Source of the DNA: Blautia pseudococcoides
GTDB taxonomy: Bacteria; Bacillota; Clostridia; Lachnospirales; Lachnospiraceae
Assembly: GCF_001689125.2 (NCBI RefSeq)
Contig: NZ_CP015405.2
Coordinates: 3,664,501 to 3,728,500, forward strand
Length of the DNA stretch: 64,000 bases
Direction: 5' to 3'
The notes under the pieces were generated by a model. That model worked only from the letters and a program-made list of their open reading frames with translations. It was not told where the DNA came from and made no database searches. Each line of letters begins with the position of its first letter. Positions within the stretch are counted from its first letter, which is position 1. Shown here piece by piece: positions 26,287 to 35,242 of the stretch. A program made the translations under genes and the position numbers.

Positions 26287-28425
26287 TTACCACAATAATG
26301 CATCTCCCCTCTCTGCCCTGACCGTCAGGCCTCTGTCATCGGTATAAAGTTCTTTGTCACGCAGTACATAAAAATCTGTATCTATATTTGTACACAGGGC
26401 ATCCAGCATACCTGCCCCGTCCAGATTTTTAAAATCATTTTCATATATACTTACACAATACTGTCCCGCAGTCCTGAACAGCTCTCTGGAATGCTCTCCC
26501 CTTCTCAGGCGTTCCACAAGCTCCATTGCCTCCGGTTCTTTATCAACAAGGATTGTTTTTGTCTGTGACTCAATTATGTGAAATTCTTTTGCTGTGGCTG
26601 CAAAAGGGAAGTTAAAAGAAGGAATCCCCTTCTCAAAACTCTCTACAATATTCTTTATATCCAGACTTTCTCCCCGAAAGTGATAAAGCCTTTGAAAATA
26701 TTCGTGGACCGCCTCTGGCGACGTGATATCCTCATATTTTTTTGTGATTTGTTTTGCAACAGATATAGGCAGCTTCAATTGTCTCGGAATGTGAATATCT
26801 TCGCTCTGCTCCAAACTAAAAATTATAGTCTCACTCTCATCTTTCTCCCGATTCCCTTCCCGATTACACCGTCCTGCTGCCTGAATGACAGAATCAATTC
26901 CAGCCAACTCCCGAAACACAGATGCAAAATCAAAATCAACGCCTGCTTCCACCAAACTTGTCGCGATCAGTTTACATGGCCTGCCATGTTTAAGATTCCT
27001 TGTTATCCTGTCTAAAATATATCTTCGGTGCTTTGGATACATGTAAGTTGACAGGTGATATATTTTTTCTCCCTTTAAGGATTCATACACTCTCTGGACT
27101 CGTTTCCTGCTGTTTAATATACAGAGTACCTGCTGCTTTCCTTCCAGTTCAGAAATCAGGGTTTCCTCCGAAATCTCACCAATATTCTTCACTTTCGTCC
27201 TTTTAAAAAAATCATATTGCCCCTTCACATCCGGACATATCTCTTCCGCCTTTATGAATTCCGGAAAAAACGGTTTCAGCGCAGGCTGTGTCGCGGTACA
27301 TAAGACTACGGAACAATGATAGTTATATATCAATTCACTGATAGCTTGGATACACGGCCTGAGATAATTCACCGGCAGCATCTGTGCTTCATCAAAGATT
27401 ATCACACTCTTGGAAATATTGTGTATTTTACGGCATTTGGATGTCTTATTGGCAAACAAGGACTCAAAAAACTGGACATTCGTGGTTACAATAACCGGTT
27501 TGTCCCAGTTTTCCGCTGCAAGCTGCATATCTTCAAGTTCCTCATCATTGTCACAGACTACATTACAATGATTTTCCAGCACATTATTTTTCCCCAGAAT
27601 ATCCTTAAATACCTGTGCGTTCTGCTCGATTATGGACGTAAACGGAATCACATAAATGATACGTTCTAAATGATGTTCTTTGGCATGCTGCAGGGCAAAG
27701 GTCAAACTCGAGACGGTCTTTCCTCCACCTGTAGGCATGGTGAGCTGATAAAGTCCCTGTTGCTCTATTCCCTTTTCCAAACATGCACGCAGTATGGCAG
27801 AGCGTCTTCCGTTTACTGTATCCTTATCATAATTTATCAGCCAGGAGGCTATATGCTTATATAGCCTGTCAAACAGTTGTTCTATAGAATCGTAATTCCC
27901 TCTGGAAATCTTCCCCTGCTTCATGAATCGCTCGGTATCCAGATAGTCTGCATCTACCAGGCAGGAAAAGAGCATGCGGATAAAAAAGGCCGCACTAAAC
28001 CCACCTTTTCCTATCGGCTTCAACGGTGCATCCGGAAATGCCGGTATCTCAATCTCTGCCTTAAAGTCCTGATAATCTTTCAGTTCCTTTTTCATTCTTC
28101 CATAAAATGTTGCGGGTTCTGCAGGTGAACCTCCGTCAGGCAGACCTGAATGATGTCCTGCCACACAATATGCCTGCATGACATTACCATTGCGGAATAA
28201 TTCCTGTGCCCCTGCAGTTGCATGATCTACTTTAGGACCTCCGTGCAGACGCTGCTGGAATTCCATAGAATATTTTCCGATATCATGCACTGATCCACAG
28301 CCATCTCCCCATTCCCCACAGTCAAAACAAGCAGCGAACATACCGCCCAGCTTTGCAACTTCTTTCGCATGTTCTATGATGGATTGTTCTCTTAATTTAT
28401 CTTCACTTATATGGGCTAAATACAT
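26287..28425 (-). CDS. cas3: CRISPR-associated helicase/nuclease Cas3
   Basis: This 712-residue effector unwinds and degrades target DNA recruited by Cascade. The N-terminal HD nuclease has H19, H47-D48 (SVHDIGK) and the GHHSG motif at 90-94. The helicase has GGGKT at 233-237, the DEAQ box at 345-348, and QAAGRCNREG as motif VI. ATG at 28425 follows GAGGAAA; upstream in-frame ATGs lack support. It is the first gene of the cas operon, 43 bp from the predicted transcription start. Confidence 0.95.
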   Translation of the reverse strand: MYLAHISEDKLREQSIIEHAKEVAKLGGMFAACFDCGEWGDGCGSVHDIGKYSMEFQQRLHGGPKVDHATAGAQELFRNGNVMQAYCVAGHHSGLPDGGSPAEPATFYGRMKKELKDYQDFKAEIEIPAFPDAPLKPIGKGGFSAAFFIRMLFSCLVDADYLDTERFMKQGKISRGNYDSIEQLFDRLYKHIASWLINYDKDTVNGRRSAILRACLEKGIEQQGLYQLTMPTGGGKTVSSLTFALQHAKEHHLERIIYVIPFTSIIEQNAQVFKDILGKNNVLENHCNVVCDNDEELEDMQLAAENWDKPVIVTTNVQFFESLFANKTSKCRKIHNISKSVIIFDEAQMLPVNYLRPCIQAISELIYNYHCSVVLCTATQPALKPFFPEFIKAEEICPDVKGQYDFFKRTKVKNIGEISEETLISELEGKQQVLCILNSRKRVQRVYESLKGEKIYHLSTYMYPKHRRYILDRITRNLKHGRPCKLIATSLVEAGVDFDFASVFRELAGIDSVIQAAGRCNREGNREKDESETIIFSLEQSEDIHIPRQLKLPISVAKQITKKYEDITSPEAVHEYFQRLYHFRGESLDIKNIVESFEKGIPSFNFPFAATAKEFHIIESQTKTILVDKEPEAMELVERLRRGEHSRELFRTAGQYCVSIYENDFKNLDGAGMLDALCTNIDTDFYVLRDKELYTDDRGLTVRAERGDALLW

Positions 28426-28474
28426 TTTTTTCCTCGATTTTTTCCCTCGGTTTTTATCACTGGGATACATTCCC

Positions 28475-28503
28475 ATTATACACGATATATACATATTGCA
28501 CAA
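28475..28503 (-). promoter_or_regulatory. Promoter of the cas operon
   Basis: TTGTGC (28503-28498) and a perfect TATAAT (28480-28475) on the minus strand are 17 bp apart, about 50 bp before the cas3 start. The surrounding sequence is alternating AT. Confidence 0.65.
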
Positions 28504-28639
28504 CATTTATTGTGAGTTATATATATATCACATCATTTTTACTATATTTACCTAATACGATCTCAGGGTTAAATATGAGACAGCCTATCGTTGCTATTGG
28601 GATGGTAAAACGATAAGAAGTGGCAGATTGATATTCTAA

Positions 28640-28771
28640 ATGATTTCGGAAGCCCGCAGAGAAATAAAAAAAGAAAGCATAAGCCAGATAATAAAAATCT
28701 ACTGCCGGGGAAATCACCATACGAAAGGAGAACTCTGTCCAGATTGAAAAAGATTTGAGGAATATGCCTGA
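28640..28771 (+). pseudogene. Remnant of a YgbA-like (nitrous-oxide-stimulated promoter) gene
   Basis: From ATG at 28640 the frame reads through IIKIYCRGNHHTKGELCPD, the signature start of the small Cys-rich YgbA_NO family, then hits TGA at 28745 where the family has a cysteine codon, continues KRFEEYA, and stops again at 28769. The remaining half of the family (further cysteines) is absent. A GCCG-N7-CGGC hairpin with a T run (about 28774-28797) follows. I read it as a decayed gene. The rest of 28507-29141 has no other gene I can support. Confidence 0.6.
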
Positions 28772-29141
28772 AGCTGCCGTTTCATCCGGCTTTTTGCTTT
28801 TAGCCCGCTTATATAGATTTTAAACCAGGTTGATATTTAGAAAATCTATTTTATTTTTAAGTCTGAACATCACGCTGTCAACTTTTCAAGAAAACAAATC
28901 ACGTTCCAGCATAGTCTGCACACGGTGATCCGTCTATTCCCGGTACGCTTTCCTTTGCTAATTCGTAATAACAGTAGCATGTAACAGTATTAAATGGTAT
29001 ACTGAAACAAAAAATAAAAGGATATGTGATCATGGCAGCTCATATAAGTCATGTAAGGAACTCTACCCTATCCCCACGAAAATGGATCACAACAAATCAT
29101 AGTCAAAAATTTACGTCTTATTATACCAAGGAGAAAACCAT

Positions 29142-29903
29142 ATGGCTGAAAAATTGATAGTAAAAAATCTGGTAAAAGAATATGAGGGAGAACAAGTCTT
29201 AAAATCCCTATCATTTGTAGTGAAAGAAGGAGAATTTCTTAGTGTTCTGGGCCCCAGTGGGTGCGGTAAGACAACATTATTAAGAATACTCATTGGTCTG
29301 GAATCGCAGACAGGAGGGAAAATACTGCTGGACGGAAAAGATATAAGTAAACTTCCTGCCTCCCAAAGAGGGATGGGCATCATCTTTCAAAATTATGCTT
29401 TATTCCCCAATATGACCGTATTGGAAAATGTGGAATATGCCCTTAAGATCAGGCCTGAAACAAAAACAGACGCCACACAGCGCGCCAAGCGGACACTGGA
29501 TATGATAGGCATGAGTGACCAGTTAAAAAAAAGGCCGCATCATCTCTCCGGAGGCCAGCAGCAAAGGGTGGCGATTGCCCGCACTCTGGCCTTAAACCCA
29601 TCTATTGTTCTGCTCGATGAACCCATCAGTGCGCTGGATGTTGAAAATAAAGAGATTATGAAGCGGGAACTGAAGGATATCCAGAAAAAATTCCATTCTA
29701 CCATGATATATATTACCCATGACCAGGAGGAAGCATTTTTTCTGTCTGACAGGATCATGGTGATGAGCACCGGAACCATTGAACAATTGGCTACCCCTCT
29801 GGAAATATACAATAATCCCGCCAATGAATACATTCAAAGCTTTGTGGTAAGCCATTTAAACCAAAAATACGAGTCACTGTCAAAATGTATCGGCAGATTA
29901 TAG
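29142..29903 (+). CDS. ABC transporter ATP-binding protein, FbpC/PotA-like
   Basis: This 253-residue ATPase powers an importer. It has Walker A GPSGCGKTT (about 39-47), the LSGGQQQRVAIARTLA signature (about 135-149) and Walker B VLLDEPISALD (about 154-164). It lacks the C-terminal TOBE regulatory domain of longer iron/polyamine ATPases. ATG at 29142 has AAGGAG upstream. It leads a three-gene operon, 12 bp before the permease. Confidence 0.93.
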   Translation: MAEKLIVKNLVKEYEGEQVLKSLSFVVKEGEFLSVLGPSGCGKTTLLRILIGLESQTGGKILLDGKDISKLPASQRGMGIIFQNYALFPNMTVLENVEYALKIRPETKTDATQRAKRTLDMIGMSDQLKKRPHHLSGGQQQRVAIARTLALNPSIVLLDEPISALDVENKEIMKRELKDIQKKFHSTMIYITHDQEEAFFLSDRIMVMSTGTIEQLATPLEIYNNPANEYIQSFVVSHLNQKYESLSKCIGRL

Positions 29904-29915
29904 GACGGAGGAAGT

Positions 29916-31499
29916 ATGAAAAACAAAACCTTTCACGGCCTGAAACTTGTTGTGGCCATATTTTTAATATTACATGTTATATGCCCTATCATTGCTCTGG
30001 CAGCCCATATTTCAATTGGAGATATCAGCGAGGTTATATCCAGTGCGCAGTTTGGGCCAATGTTGTGGAATTCTTTTATTTCATCTCTCGTGACAACTAT
30101 TGTATCTGTATGTCTGGCATTATTGCTGGCTTGGTGTGTCAACAGGACAAGGATCCGGCATAAAGGTGTGTGGTCGGTTATTTTTACACTGCCTATGCTG
30201 ATCCCCTCTATTTCTCATGGTATGGGATTGACATTGTTGTTCGGGGACAATGGTTTTTTCACTAATTTAACAGGGATAAACATTCACCTGTATGGATTGA
30301 CAGGTATCGTGATCGGGGCAACGCTGTATTCCTGCCCCATGGCATTTCTGATGCTGACAGATATCTTTCAGTATGAAGATTTCACTGTATATGAGATCGC
30401 GGATGTGCTGGGATTATCAAAAAAACAGCAGTTACAGGCCATTACCCTATCCAATCTAAAAAAACCGCTGATCTCTGCTTTCTTTGCTGTGTTTACCGTG
30501 GTATTTACGGATTATGGTGTGCCGTTGATCGTGGGCGGCAAAATGATGACGCTTCCTGTATATATGTACCGGGAAGTCATTGGGCTGCTTGATTATTCAA
30601 AGGGGGGAATTATCGGCGTCATTCTGTTGATTCCTGCAGTCATTGCATTTATCATTGACTTGATGAACAAGGGCACAGGCACAAGCAGTACTATTACCAA
30701 GCCCTATGTGATCAGGAAAAACAAGAAACGCGACATTTTTGCCAGAATTGTATGTGCAGTGACACTTGTCTTGATCAGCCTGCCTATTGTAACGTTTATT
30801 ATTTTGAGTTTTGTAAAGCAGTATCCGATTGATTTCAGTTTTACGCTTGATAATATAACGGAGTCCATGGATCTGGGGATTGGAGGGTATCTGCTGAATT
30901 CCCTGTTTATGGGGCTGACAACGGCTTTAGCAGGTACATTAGTTACATATTATGCGGCGTACGTTACTGCGCGTTCAGGGAAGAAATTTTCTTCCATGGC
31001 TATCCATTTGATTTCCTTGGTGTCCTTATCGTTTCCGGGTATTGTTTTGGGCTTGTCTTATGTGCTGTTTTTCCAGGGGAGCTTTGTTTATGGGACAATT
31101 GTCATATTGATCACTGTGAATATCACTCACTTTTTTGCGTCACCTTATTTACTGGCTTATAATTCACTATCCAAATTCAACGGTAATCTGGAGGATGTTG
31201 CATACTCTCTGGGAATTTCTAAAATGAGGATGCTGATGGATGTGTACATGCCCTGCACGAGAGGGACGGTTTTAGAAATGTTCAGCTATATATTTGTGAA
31301 CTGTATGGTGACGATCTCGGCTATTTCCTTCCTGGCAAATTTCAGGAATATGCCTCTGGCCCTTCTGATCCCCCAGTTTGATTCTCAGTCAATGATTGAA
31401 CCCATTGCATTTATTTCTATCTTGATCCTGCTGATCAATGTTGCGGCAAAGGGTGTGATCTATTTCCTGAAATTGTATTTTGTAAGGAAGGAGAATTAG
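29916..31499 (+). CDS. ABC transporter permease, fused two-domain type (FbpB/ThiP-like)
   Basis: This 527-residue membrane protein has two binding-protein-dependent permease halves, each with about six helices and an EAA-type loop (first near YEIADVLGLSKKQQLQAI, second near LEDVAYSLGISKMRMLMDV). Fused permeases of this form serve ferric iron, thiamine or 2-aminoethylphosphonate importers. It sits between the ATPase and the binding protein, with only 3 bp to the latter. Substrate is not decided by sequence. Confidence 0.92.
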   Translation: MKNKTFHGLKLVVAIFLILHVICPIIALAAHISIGDISEVISSAQFGPMLWNSFISSLVTTIVSVCLALLLAWCVNRTRIRHKGVWSVIFTLPMLIPSISHGMGLTLLFGDNGFFTNLTGINIHLYGLTGIVIGATLYSCPMAFLMLTDIFQYEDFTVYEIADVLGLSKKQQLQAITLSNLKKPLISAFFAVFTVVFTDYGVPLIVGGKMMTLPVYMYREVIGLLDYSKGGIIGVILLIPAVIAFIIDLMNKGTGTSSTITKPYVIRKNKKRDIFARIVCAVTLVLISLPIVTFIILSFVKQYPIDFSFTLDNITESMDLGIGGYLLNSLFMGLTTALAGTLVTYYAAYVTARSGKKFSSMAIHLISLVSLSFPGIVLGLSYVLFFQGSFVYGTIVILITVNITHFFASPYLLAYNSLSKFNGNLEDVAYSLGISKMRMLMDVYMPCTRGTVLEMFSYIFVNCMVTISAISFLANFRNMPLALLIPQFDSQSMIEPIAFISILILLINVAAKGVIYFLKLYFVRKEN

Positions 31500-31502
31500 A
31501 AG

Positions 31503-32477
31503 ATGAAGAAGATATTGGCAGGATTATTGGTTGTTATTGCCGCATTGTATTTGGTCATAAATAAACAGGACAGTAATACACTGGTGATCTATTCCGCACT
31601 GGAACAGTATAGAAATGATGATCTGAAGGCTCATCTGGCAGATGAATTTCCGGGGTTAAATGTGCAGATCATGTACATGCCTACAGCTAAGGTGGCTGCT
31701 AAGGTGCAGACGGAAAAAGAAAGCTCTGATGCAGATATTGTGCTGGGGATCGAGACCGGATATATGGAAAAAATGAAGGATGCTTTGGCTGATGTTGTGG
31801 AATATTCGCGTTTGGATTATATAGACGGTATGCTGCCGGAGCATGGGAAGTATCTAATATGGGAAAGCTATGGCGGAGGTTTTGCGGTGAATACGGAAAT
31901 CCTAGATAAGTATGGGATTGATGAGCCGAAGACGTATGAAGATTTGCTGAAACCGGAGTTTAAGAATAGAATCTCCATCCAGAATCCCAAATCTAGTTCT
32001 ACAGGATATAATTTTTATCTGAATCTGAGGAATGTGTGGGGGGAGGAAAAAGCGTTAGATTATTTTGACAAACTCAATGAGAATGTAAAACAATACTCTG
32101 AGTCGGGGTCCGGTCCGGTGAAATTATTGATTCAGGGGGAGTGTGCTGTGGGTACTGCCCTCACATATCAGGTAGTTACAGAGATCAATAATGGGAATCC
32201 CTTAAAGATGATCTATCCGGAATCGGGGTCACCATATTCGTTAGATGGAGTCAGTATTGTGAAGGGGAAGGATGACAAGCAGGATGTTAAAGATGTGTTC
32301 GCTTATCTGGTGAATGACTATCTTGTTTATGATAAGGACCATTATAATCCCGGGAGGATATTGGAAGGACAAAAGAGCAGAATGAAGAATTATCCCGAGA
32401 ATATTAAGTATGCGGATATGACGGGGATTGATGATCTTGAACTTCGGGATGAACTTCTTGGGAAATGGAAATATTAA
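31503..32477 (+). CDS. ABC transporter substrate-binding protein, iron/aminoethylphosphonate type
   Basis: This 324-residue exported binding protein has an N-terminal hydrophobic segment (residues 3-20) without a lipobox cysteine, so it is probably an uncleaved anchor. The mature part (LVIYSALEQYRNDDL, then DADIVLGIETGYMEK) resembles periplasmic-binding proteins for Fe3+, thiamine or 2-aminoethylphosphonate. A cluster of tyrosines that would mark a ferric site is not obvious. Downstream there is a hairpin terminator. The transporter as a whole is intact. Confidence 0.88.
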   Translation: MKKILAGLLVVIAALYLVINKQDSNTLVIYSALEQYRNDDLKAHLADEFPGLNVQIMYMPTAKVAAKVQTEKESSDADIVLGIETGYMEKMKDALADVVEYSRLDYIDGMLPEHGKYLIWESYGGGFAVNTEILDKYGIDEPKTYEDLLKPEFKNRISIQNPKSSSTGYNFYLNLRNVWGEEKALDYFDKLNENVKQYSESGSGPVKLLIQGECAVGTALTYQVVTEINNGNPLKMIYPESGSPYSLDGVSIVKGKDDKQDVKDVFAYLVNDYLVYDKDHYNPGRILEGQKSRMKNYPENIKYADMTGIDDLELRDELLGKWKY

Positions 32478-32508
32478 GGGATATTGGGTGCAGCCCGGGC
32501 TGCCTTGG

Positions 32509-32570
32509 GGGGCCTGCACGTGCGTACATAATGGTGTAAAAGCACGTGTGCCTCTCACCCCTTTTTGCAG
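32509..32570 (+). terminator. Candidate terminator of the ABC operon
   Basis: GGC..CACGTGC and GCACGTG..GCC arms (about 32509-32524 and 32540-32552) form a hairpin followed, after a short C-rich spacer, by TTTTT. A separate perfect palindrome GCAGCCCGGGCTGC (about 32490-32503) lies just upstream. Confidence 0.45.
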
Positions 32571-32700
32571 AATCCATAACTATTTAACCATTCAATACTT
32601 TCCTACAACATTCACTGCTACAAGCAATAGGCTATGTTTTAGTGCCTTCAGCCCTTATAACATCTCCTTGTATGATAGTGTACTGTATTGATTTGGTGGG

Positions 32701-32804
32701 TTATTGGTTTAGTGGATTATTGGTTTGCAGCTTATTGGTTTAATGGCTTATTGGTTGGAAGCTTGTTGGTTTGATGGCTTATTGGTTTGATGGCTTATTG
32801 GTTT
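32701..32804. repeat. 16-bp tandem repeat, core TTATTGGTTT
   Basis: Seven copies of TTATTGGTTT (some with one change) start at 32701, 32717, 32732, 32748, 32763, 32779 and 32795, separated by 5-6 variable bases. No frame crosses it. It lies between the ABC operon and the convergent VanZ gene. The rest of 32478-32867 carries no gene. Confidence 0.85.
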
Positions 32805-32867
32805 GGCAGCTCCTTAATTCAATCATTTGCTGCTATTTTAATTTAATGCAGTAATTGAGCCGACAGT

Positions 32868-33395
32868 CTATTTTTTTCGTTTTAGAACCATACTCATTAT
32901 TATGCATCCAGCCATACAGCCAAGACTGTTATGGACTATATCATCCCATTCAAATAATCCCCTGCAGAATATTAATTGGAAAGTTTCGATCATACCTGAA
33001 ACAAGAACGCCGGCCAGCAGTCCCTTCCACCAGCTTAGCCTGCGGTTAAATGTTACCGGAAGCAATAGGCCCATGGGGAATAGTAGTATACAGTTTAGCA
33101 GGTTTTCTTTCATCAGTTCCAGACTGTGGTTCAGGAAGACTGCTTTCCAGGACCAGAATAGTTCCAGATTGTATTTCCGTTCCATTGGCATACGGGTGAA
33201 TACTGTGGAACCGAATACGATGCCGAGGAAAAGAAGAAGGATCATGCCTGATATGGCCTGCGATAGTTTTATTTTTTTGTTGTACAGTAAATATAGTGCT
33301 GTCAGTAATGCGATGGTATATAGTATAGAAAAACCGATAACTTCACGGACTGTCCATACTCTGTTGTGGGTGATGAAAATTTGATATAAGTCCAA
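32868..33395 (-). CDS. VanZ-like integral membrane protein
   Basis: This 175-residue protein has five hydrophobic segments and the family end motif FEWDDIVHNSLGCMAG near residues 147-162. VanZ-like proteins occur in glycopeptide-resistance clusters and, more often, as stand-alone membrane proteins of unknown role; no other van gene is nearby, so resistance is not implied. It is read toward the ABC operon. Confidence 0.82.
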   Translation of the reverse strand: MDLYQIFITHNRVWTVREVIGFSILYTIALLTALYLLYNKKIKLSQAISGMILLLFLGIVFGSTVFTRMPMERKYNLELFWSWKAVFLNHSLELMKENLLNCILLFPMGLLLPVTFNRRLSWWKGLLAGVLVSGMIETFQLIFCRGLFEWDDIVHNSLGCMAGCIIMSMVLKRKK

Positions 33396-33471
33396 TGTGG
33401 TATTTTGCTCTCTTTCATTGATTTATTATTTCTTATTATCAGGTTACCACTTAAATTATATGCAGGCAAGT

Positions 33472-33701
33472 AATTCCGCCTGTTTTCTGATCCTTTTGAT
33501 CCGCGCTCATTATTTTGATAGCCAAAATGGCCAATCATTTCTCCTTAAAGCATGGCTTCAAACATAGGTCCAAATATATCTTTTAGGGTACTCTGCATAT
33601 CCTCTACAGATTTAGGCTGGTACTGCCCCAAAATGGGTTCCTGCCAGTTTTCCATTGGATTTCAGATCTTTCTTTTTCCTAGCCACAGTTGATGTGTTCA
33701 T
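33472..33701 (-). pseudogene. Remnant of an IS256-family (Mutator-type) transposase
   Basis: Reading leftward, ATG at 33701 gives MNTSTVARKKKDLK; then, in another frame, KDIFGPMFEAML, a TAA stop, and GEMIGHFGYQNNERG..ENRRN. This is the N-terminal region of IS256-type transposases (…FGPMFEAMLQGEM..HLGY). The stop replaces a glutamine codon (CAA to TAA), and there is also a frame change. The catalytic DDE part is absent. It shows decay of a mobile element between the VanZ gene and the restriction-modification locus. Confidence 0.65.
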
Positions 33702-33775
33702 CCTTACTGTCATTTAGTATTTTCCTTATGTCAGTCTACAAGGAACTACACGCAGACCACGAAACGGGGGCTGCT

Positions 33776-33839
33776 GACAACAAAACGGGCTGAACATCAA
33801 ACACAGGAAAGTGCCAGATGTTCAGCCCGTTTTGTTGTC
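33776..33839. repeat. Perfect 23-bp inverted repeat
   Basis: GACAACAAAACGGGCTGAAC (first 20 of 23 bases, 33776-33798) has a perfect complement at 33817-33839 with an 18-nt loop. Inverted repeats of this size occur in mobilisation regions and at the ends of integrated elements. Confidence 0.85.
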
Positions 33840-33847
33840 CGGGGTTT

Positions 33848-33960
33848 CCAAAGGGGCTTGCCCCTTGGCACACGACTTTGCTTGCGTAGTGTAGTGTGTT
33901 ATACGCTCTGTCGGCGTTGCCGTGAAAATGCCGTTGCCGCTGGGGGGATATAAATACATC
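33848..33960. mobile_element. Mobilisation-region (oriT-like) fragment of a conjugative element
   Basis: CCAAAGGGGC-TT-GCCCCTTGG (33848-33868) is a near-perfect hairpin. It is followed by sequence that I recall from regions upstream of relaxase genes in Firmicute integrative elements. No relaxase gene remains. The attribution rests on memory of such regions, so it is tentative. Confidence 0.35.
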
Positions 33961-34176
33961 ATATTCCGGTAATTGCCGTGCTTGGTATTTTGGTACTTCT
34001 ACTTTGTCAATGCCATTCATTTTATCTACAAAGTTTTTATCATTTTTGATACTTGTTAAACAAGCAATAAGTTCATCATATGCATGTAATCCACGATGAA
34101 ACAAGTGAGTTTTTATTCTATTACCCAATGCATGTTCTTTCAAATAATTGTCGTAAAAAATTTGAACATCATTCAT

Positions 34177-34296
34177 CTAAATTTCACTCGGCTTATTGTA
34201 TTCTGCAATATTAGTACCTATTGGTGCAGCATTAATTGGCGATTTTATATTTTTTGTTGGTTCTAAAAGAGAATCTAATTGTTCCTCAAAAATCAT
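34177..34296 (-). CDS. Small ORF coupled to the methyltransferase gene
   Basis: A 39-residue frame (MIFEEQLDSLLEPTKNIK start) opens 1 bp after the methyltransferase stop, with AAGGAAGGAG placed inside the end of the methyltransferase gene, so translation is well supported. It ends in TAG, which is directly followed in the same frame by the ATG of the next gene. It may be a genuine small protein, or the 5' part of a gene broken by an amber codon. Confidence 0.5.
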   Translation of the reverse strand: MIFEEQLDSLLEPTKNIKSPINAAPIGTNIAEYNKPSEI

Positions 34297-34297
34297 A

Positions 34298-35242
34298 TTA
34301 ACTCCTTCCTTTACTTAATTGATCTACTAATGCATATTGCCCTGACTCAATTAGCTTATTGCAGTATTTTCGCTTAACTTCTTCAACAAATTCATTTATT
34401 GCATCAGGATGGTATGCAAGGAACCACTTTATGTGATTTTGTATGTATTCAATACGAATTTGGGCATCGTTTAAATCATTAGGAACTCTTTTCATTCGCT
34501 CGTCAATGCTGTCAAATCCAGTAAAGGGAGAATTTAAGCGTTCATTTGTCATCTTTATGTATTCGGGATTATTATCTATTCCAATACCAAGTCTATCTGT
34601 TTGCTGGCATACTCTCAAAAGCGTGCCACTACCTACAAAGGGATCGAGAATAGTATCTCCTTTATTAGAAGATGCTAAAATCATTCTCTCATATAGGGCT
34701 TCCGGCTTTTGTGTAGGGTGTTTTTGACGGTTTTTATTGCAGTAATGCATATGAGAAAATTCCCACACATTTCCGGGATTTGCTCCTCGCATATTATTAA
34801 CTGACCTATAAAACTTTTGAGGTACACGAATATCATCCAGATTAAAAACAAATTTTGTATGATGTTTTGTAAACAACAAAATATCATCGTGCCGAGGGGA
34901 AAACCCCTTTGTCTTTCCTGTGCCTTGTGTGTAATACCATGTAATCCAAGAATTGAAATACATACCTATTTCGTGCTCTAAAATTGAATAGATGTAGGAA
35001 ATGTATCTCATTCCCATAAAGACATACAAAGAGCCGTTGTCACTCAATACCCTATGCGCCTCTTTTAGCCATTGCCTGGAAAATTCAAGATATTCATCAA
35101 ATTCGAGATTATCTTGATTGGTACCATAGTCTTTATTTAAGTTATACGGTGGATCGGTAACAATTAGATTGATACTTTTGTCTGGTAGTTTTCGGAGTTC
35201 CTCAACTGCATCACCGCAAATTGCAATTAATTTTTTATCCAT
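34298..35242 (-). CDS. Site-specific DNA methyltransferase, beta class (probably N6-adenine)
   Basis: This is a 314-residue modification enzyme. Motif IV TDPPYNL (29-35) precedes the target-recognition region, and motif I DPFVGSGT (199-206) comes near the C terminus; that order defines the beta class, and DPPY favours N6-adenine over N4-cytosine. HPTQKPEALYERMI is the motif X-type segment. The gene is intact and overlaps the nuclease gene by 16 bp. Its partner nuclease carries a stop codon, so it may now act as an orphan epigenetic methylase. Confidence 0.92.
   Translation of the reverse strand: MDKKLIAICGDAVEELRKLPDKSINLIVTDPPYNLNKDYGTNQDNLEFDEYLEFSRQWLKEAHRVLSDNGSLYVFMGMRYISYIYSILEHEIGMYFNSWITWYYTQGTGKTKGFSPRHDDILLFTKHHTKFVFNLDDIRVPQKFYRSVNNMRGANPGNVWEFSHMHYCNKNRQKHPTQKPEALYERMILASSNKGDTILDPFVGSGTLLRVCQQTDRLGIGIDNNPEYIKMTNERLNSPFTGFDSIDERMKRVPNDLNDAQIRIEYIQNHIKWFLAYHPDAINEFVEEVKRKYCNKLIESGQYALVDQLSKGRS

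Larger units (their letters stand above)
33736..34176 (-). pseudogene. Truncated protein of the restriction-modification locus, fused to mobile-element sequence
   Basis: The first about 80 residues (MNDVQIFYDNYLKEHALGN to PEYDVFISPQ) form a plausible soluble domain of unknown family. After that the frame runs into a segment (RQRHFHGNADRAYNTLHYA) that comes from a conjugative-element mobilisation region, so the 3' end has been lost at a junction near 33940. Its ATG follows immediately after the TAG of the small upstream ORF, in the same frame. The two may once have been one gene. Confidence 0.5.

Noticed and set aside
28517-28720. 67-codon minus-strand frame next to the cas promoter
   Set aside because: AT-rich, with no ribosome site, and opposite the YgbA-like remnant.
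29031-29156. About 41-codon frame (MAAHISHVRN) just before the ABC ATPase gene
   Set aside because: It has an AAAAGGA-like site but overlaps the ATPase start and has no family features; a leader peptide cannot be excluded.
32868-33395. Glycopeptide-resistance function for the VanZ-like protein
   Set aside because: No vanHAX, vanS or vanR genes are nearby, and VanZ-like domains are common outside such clusters.
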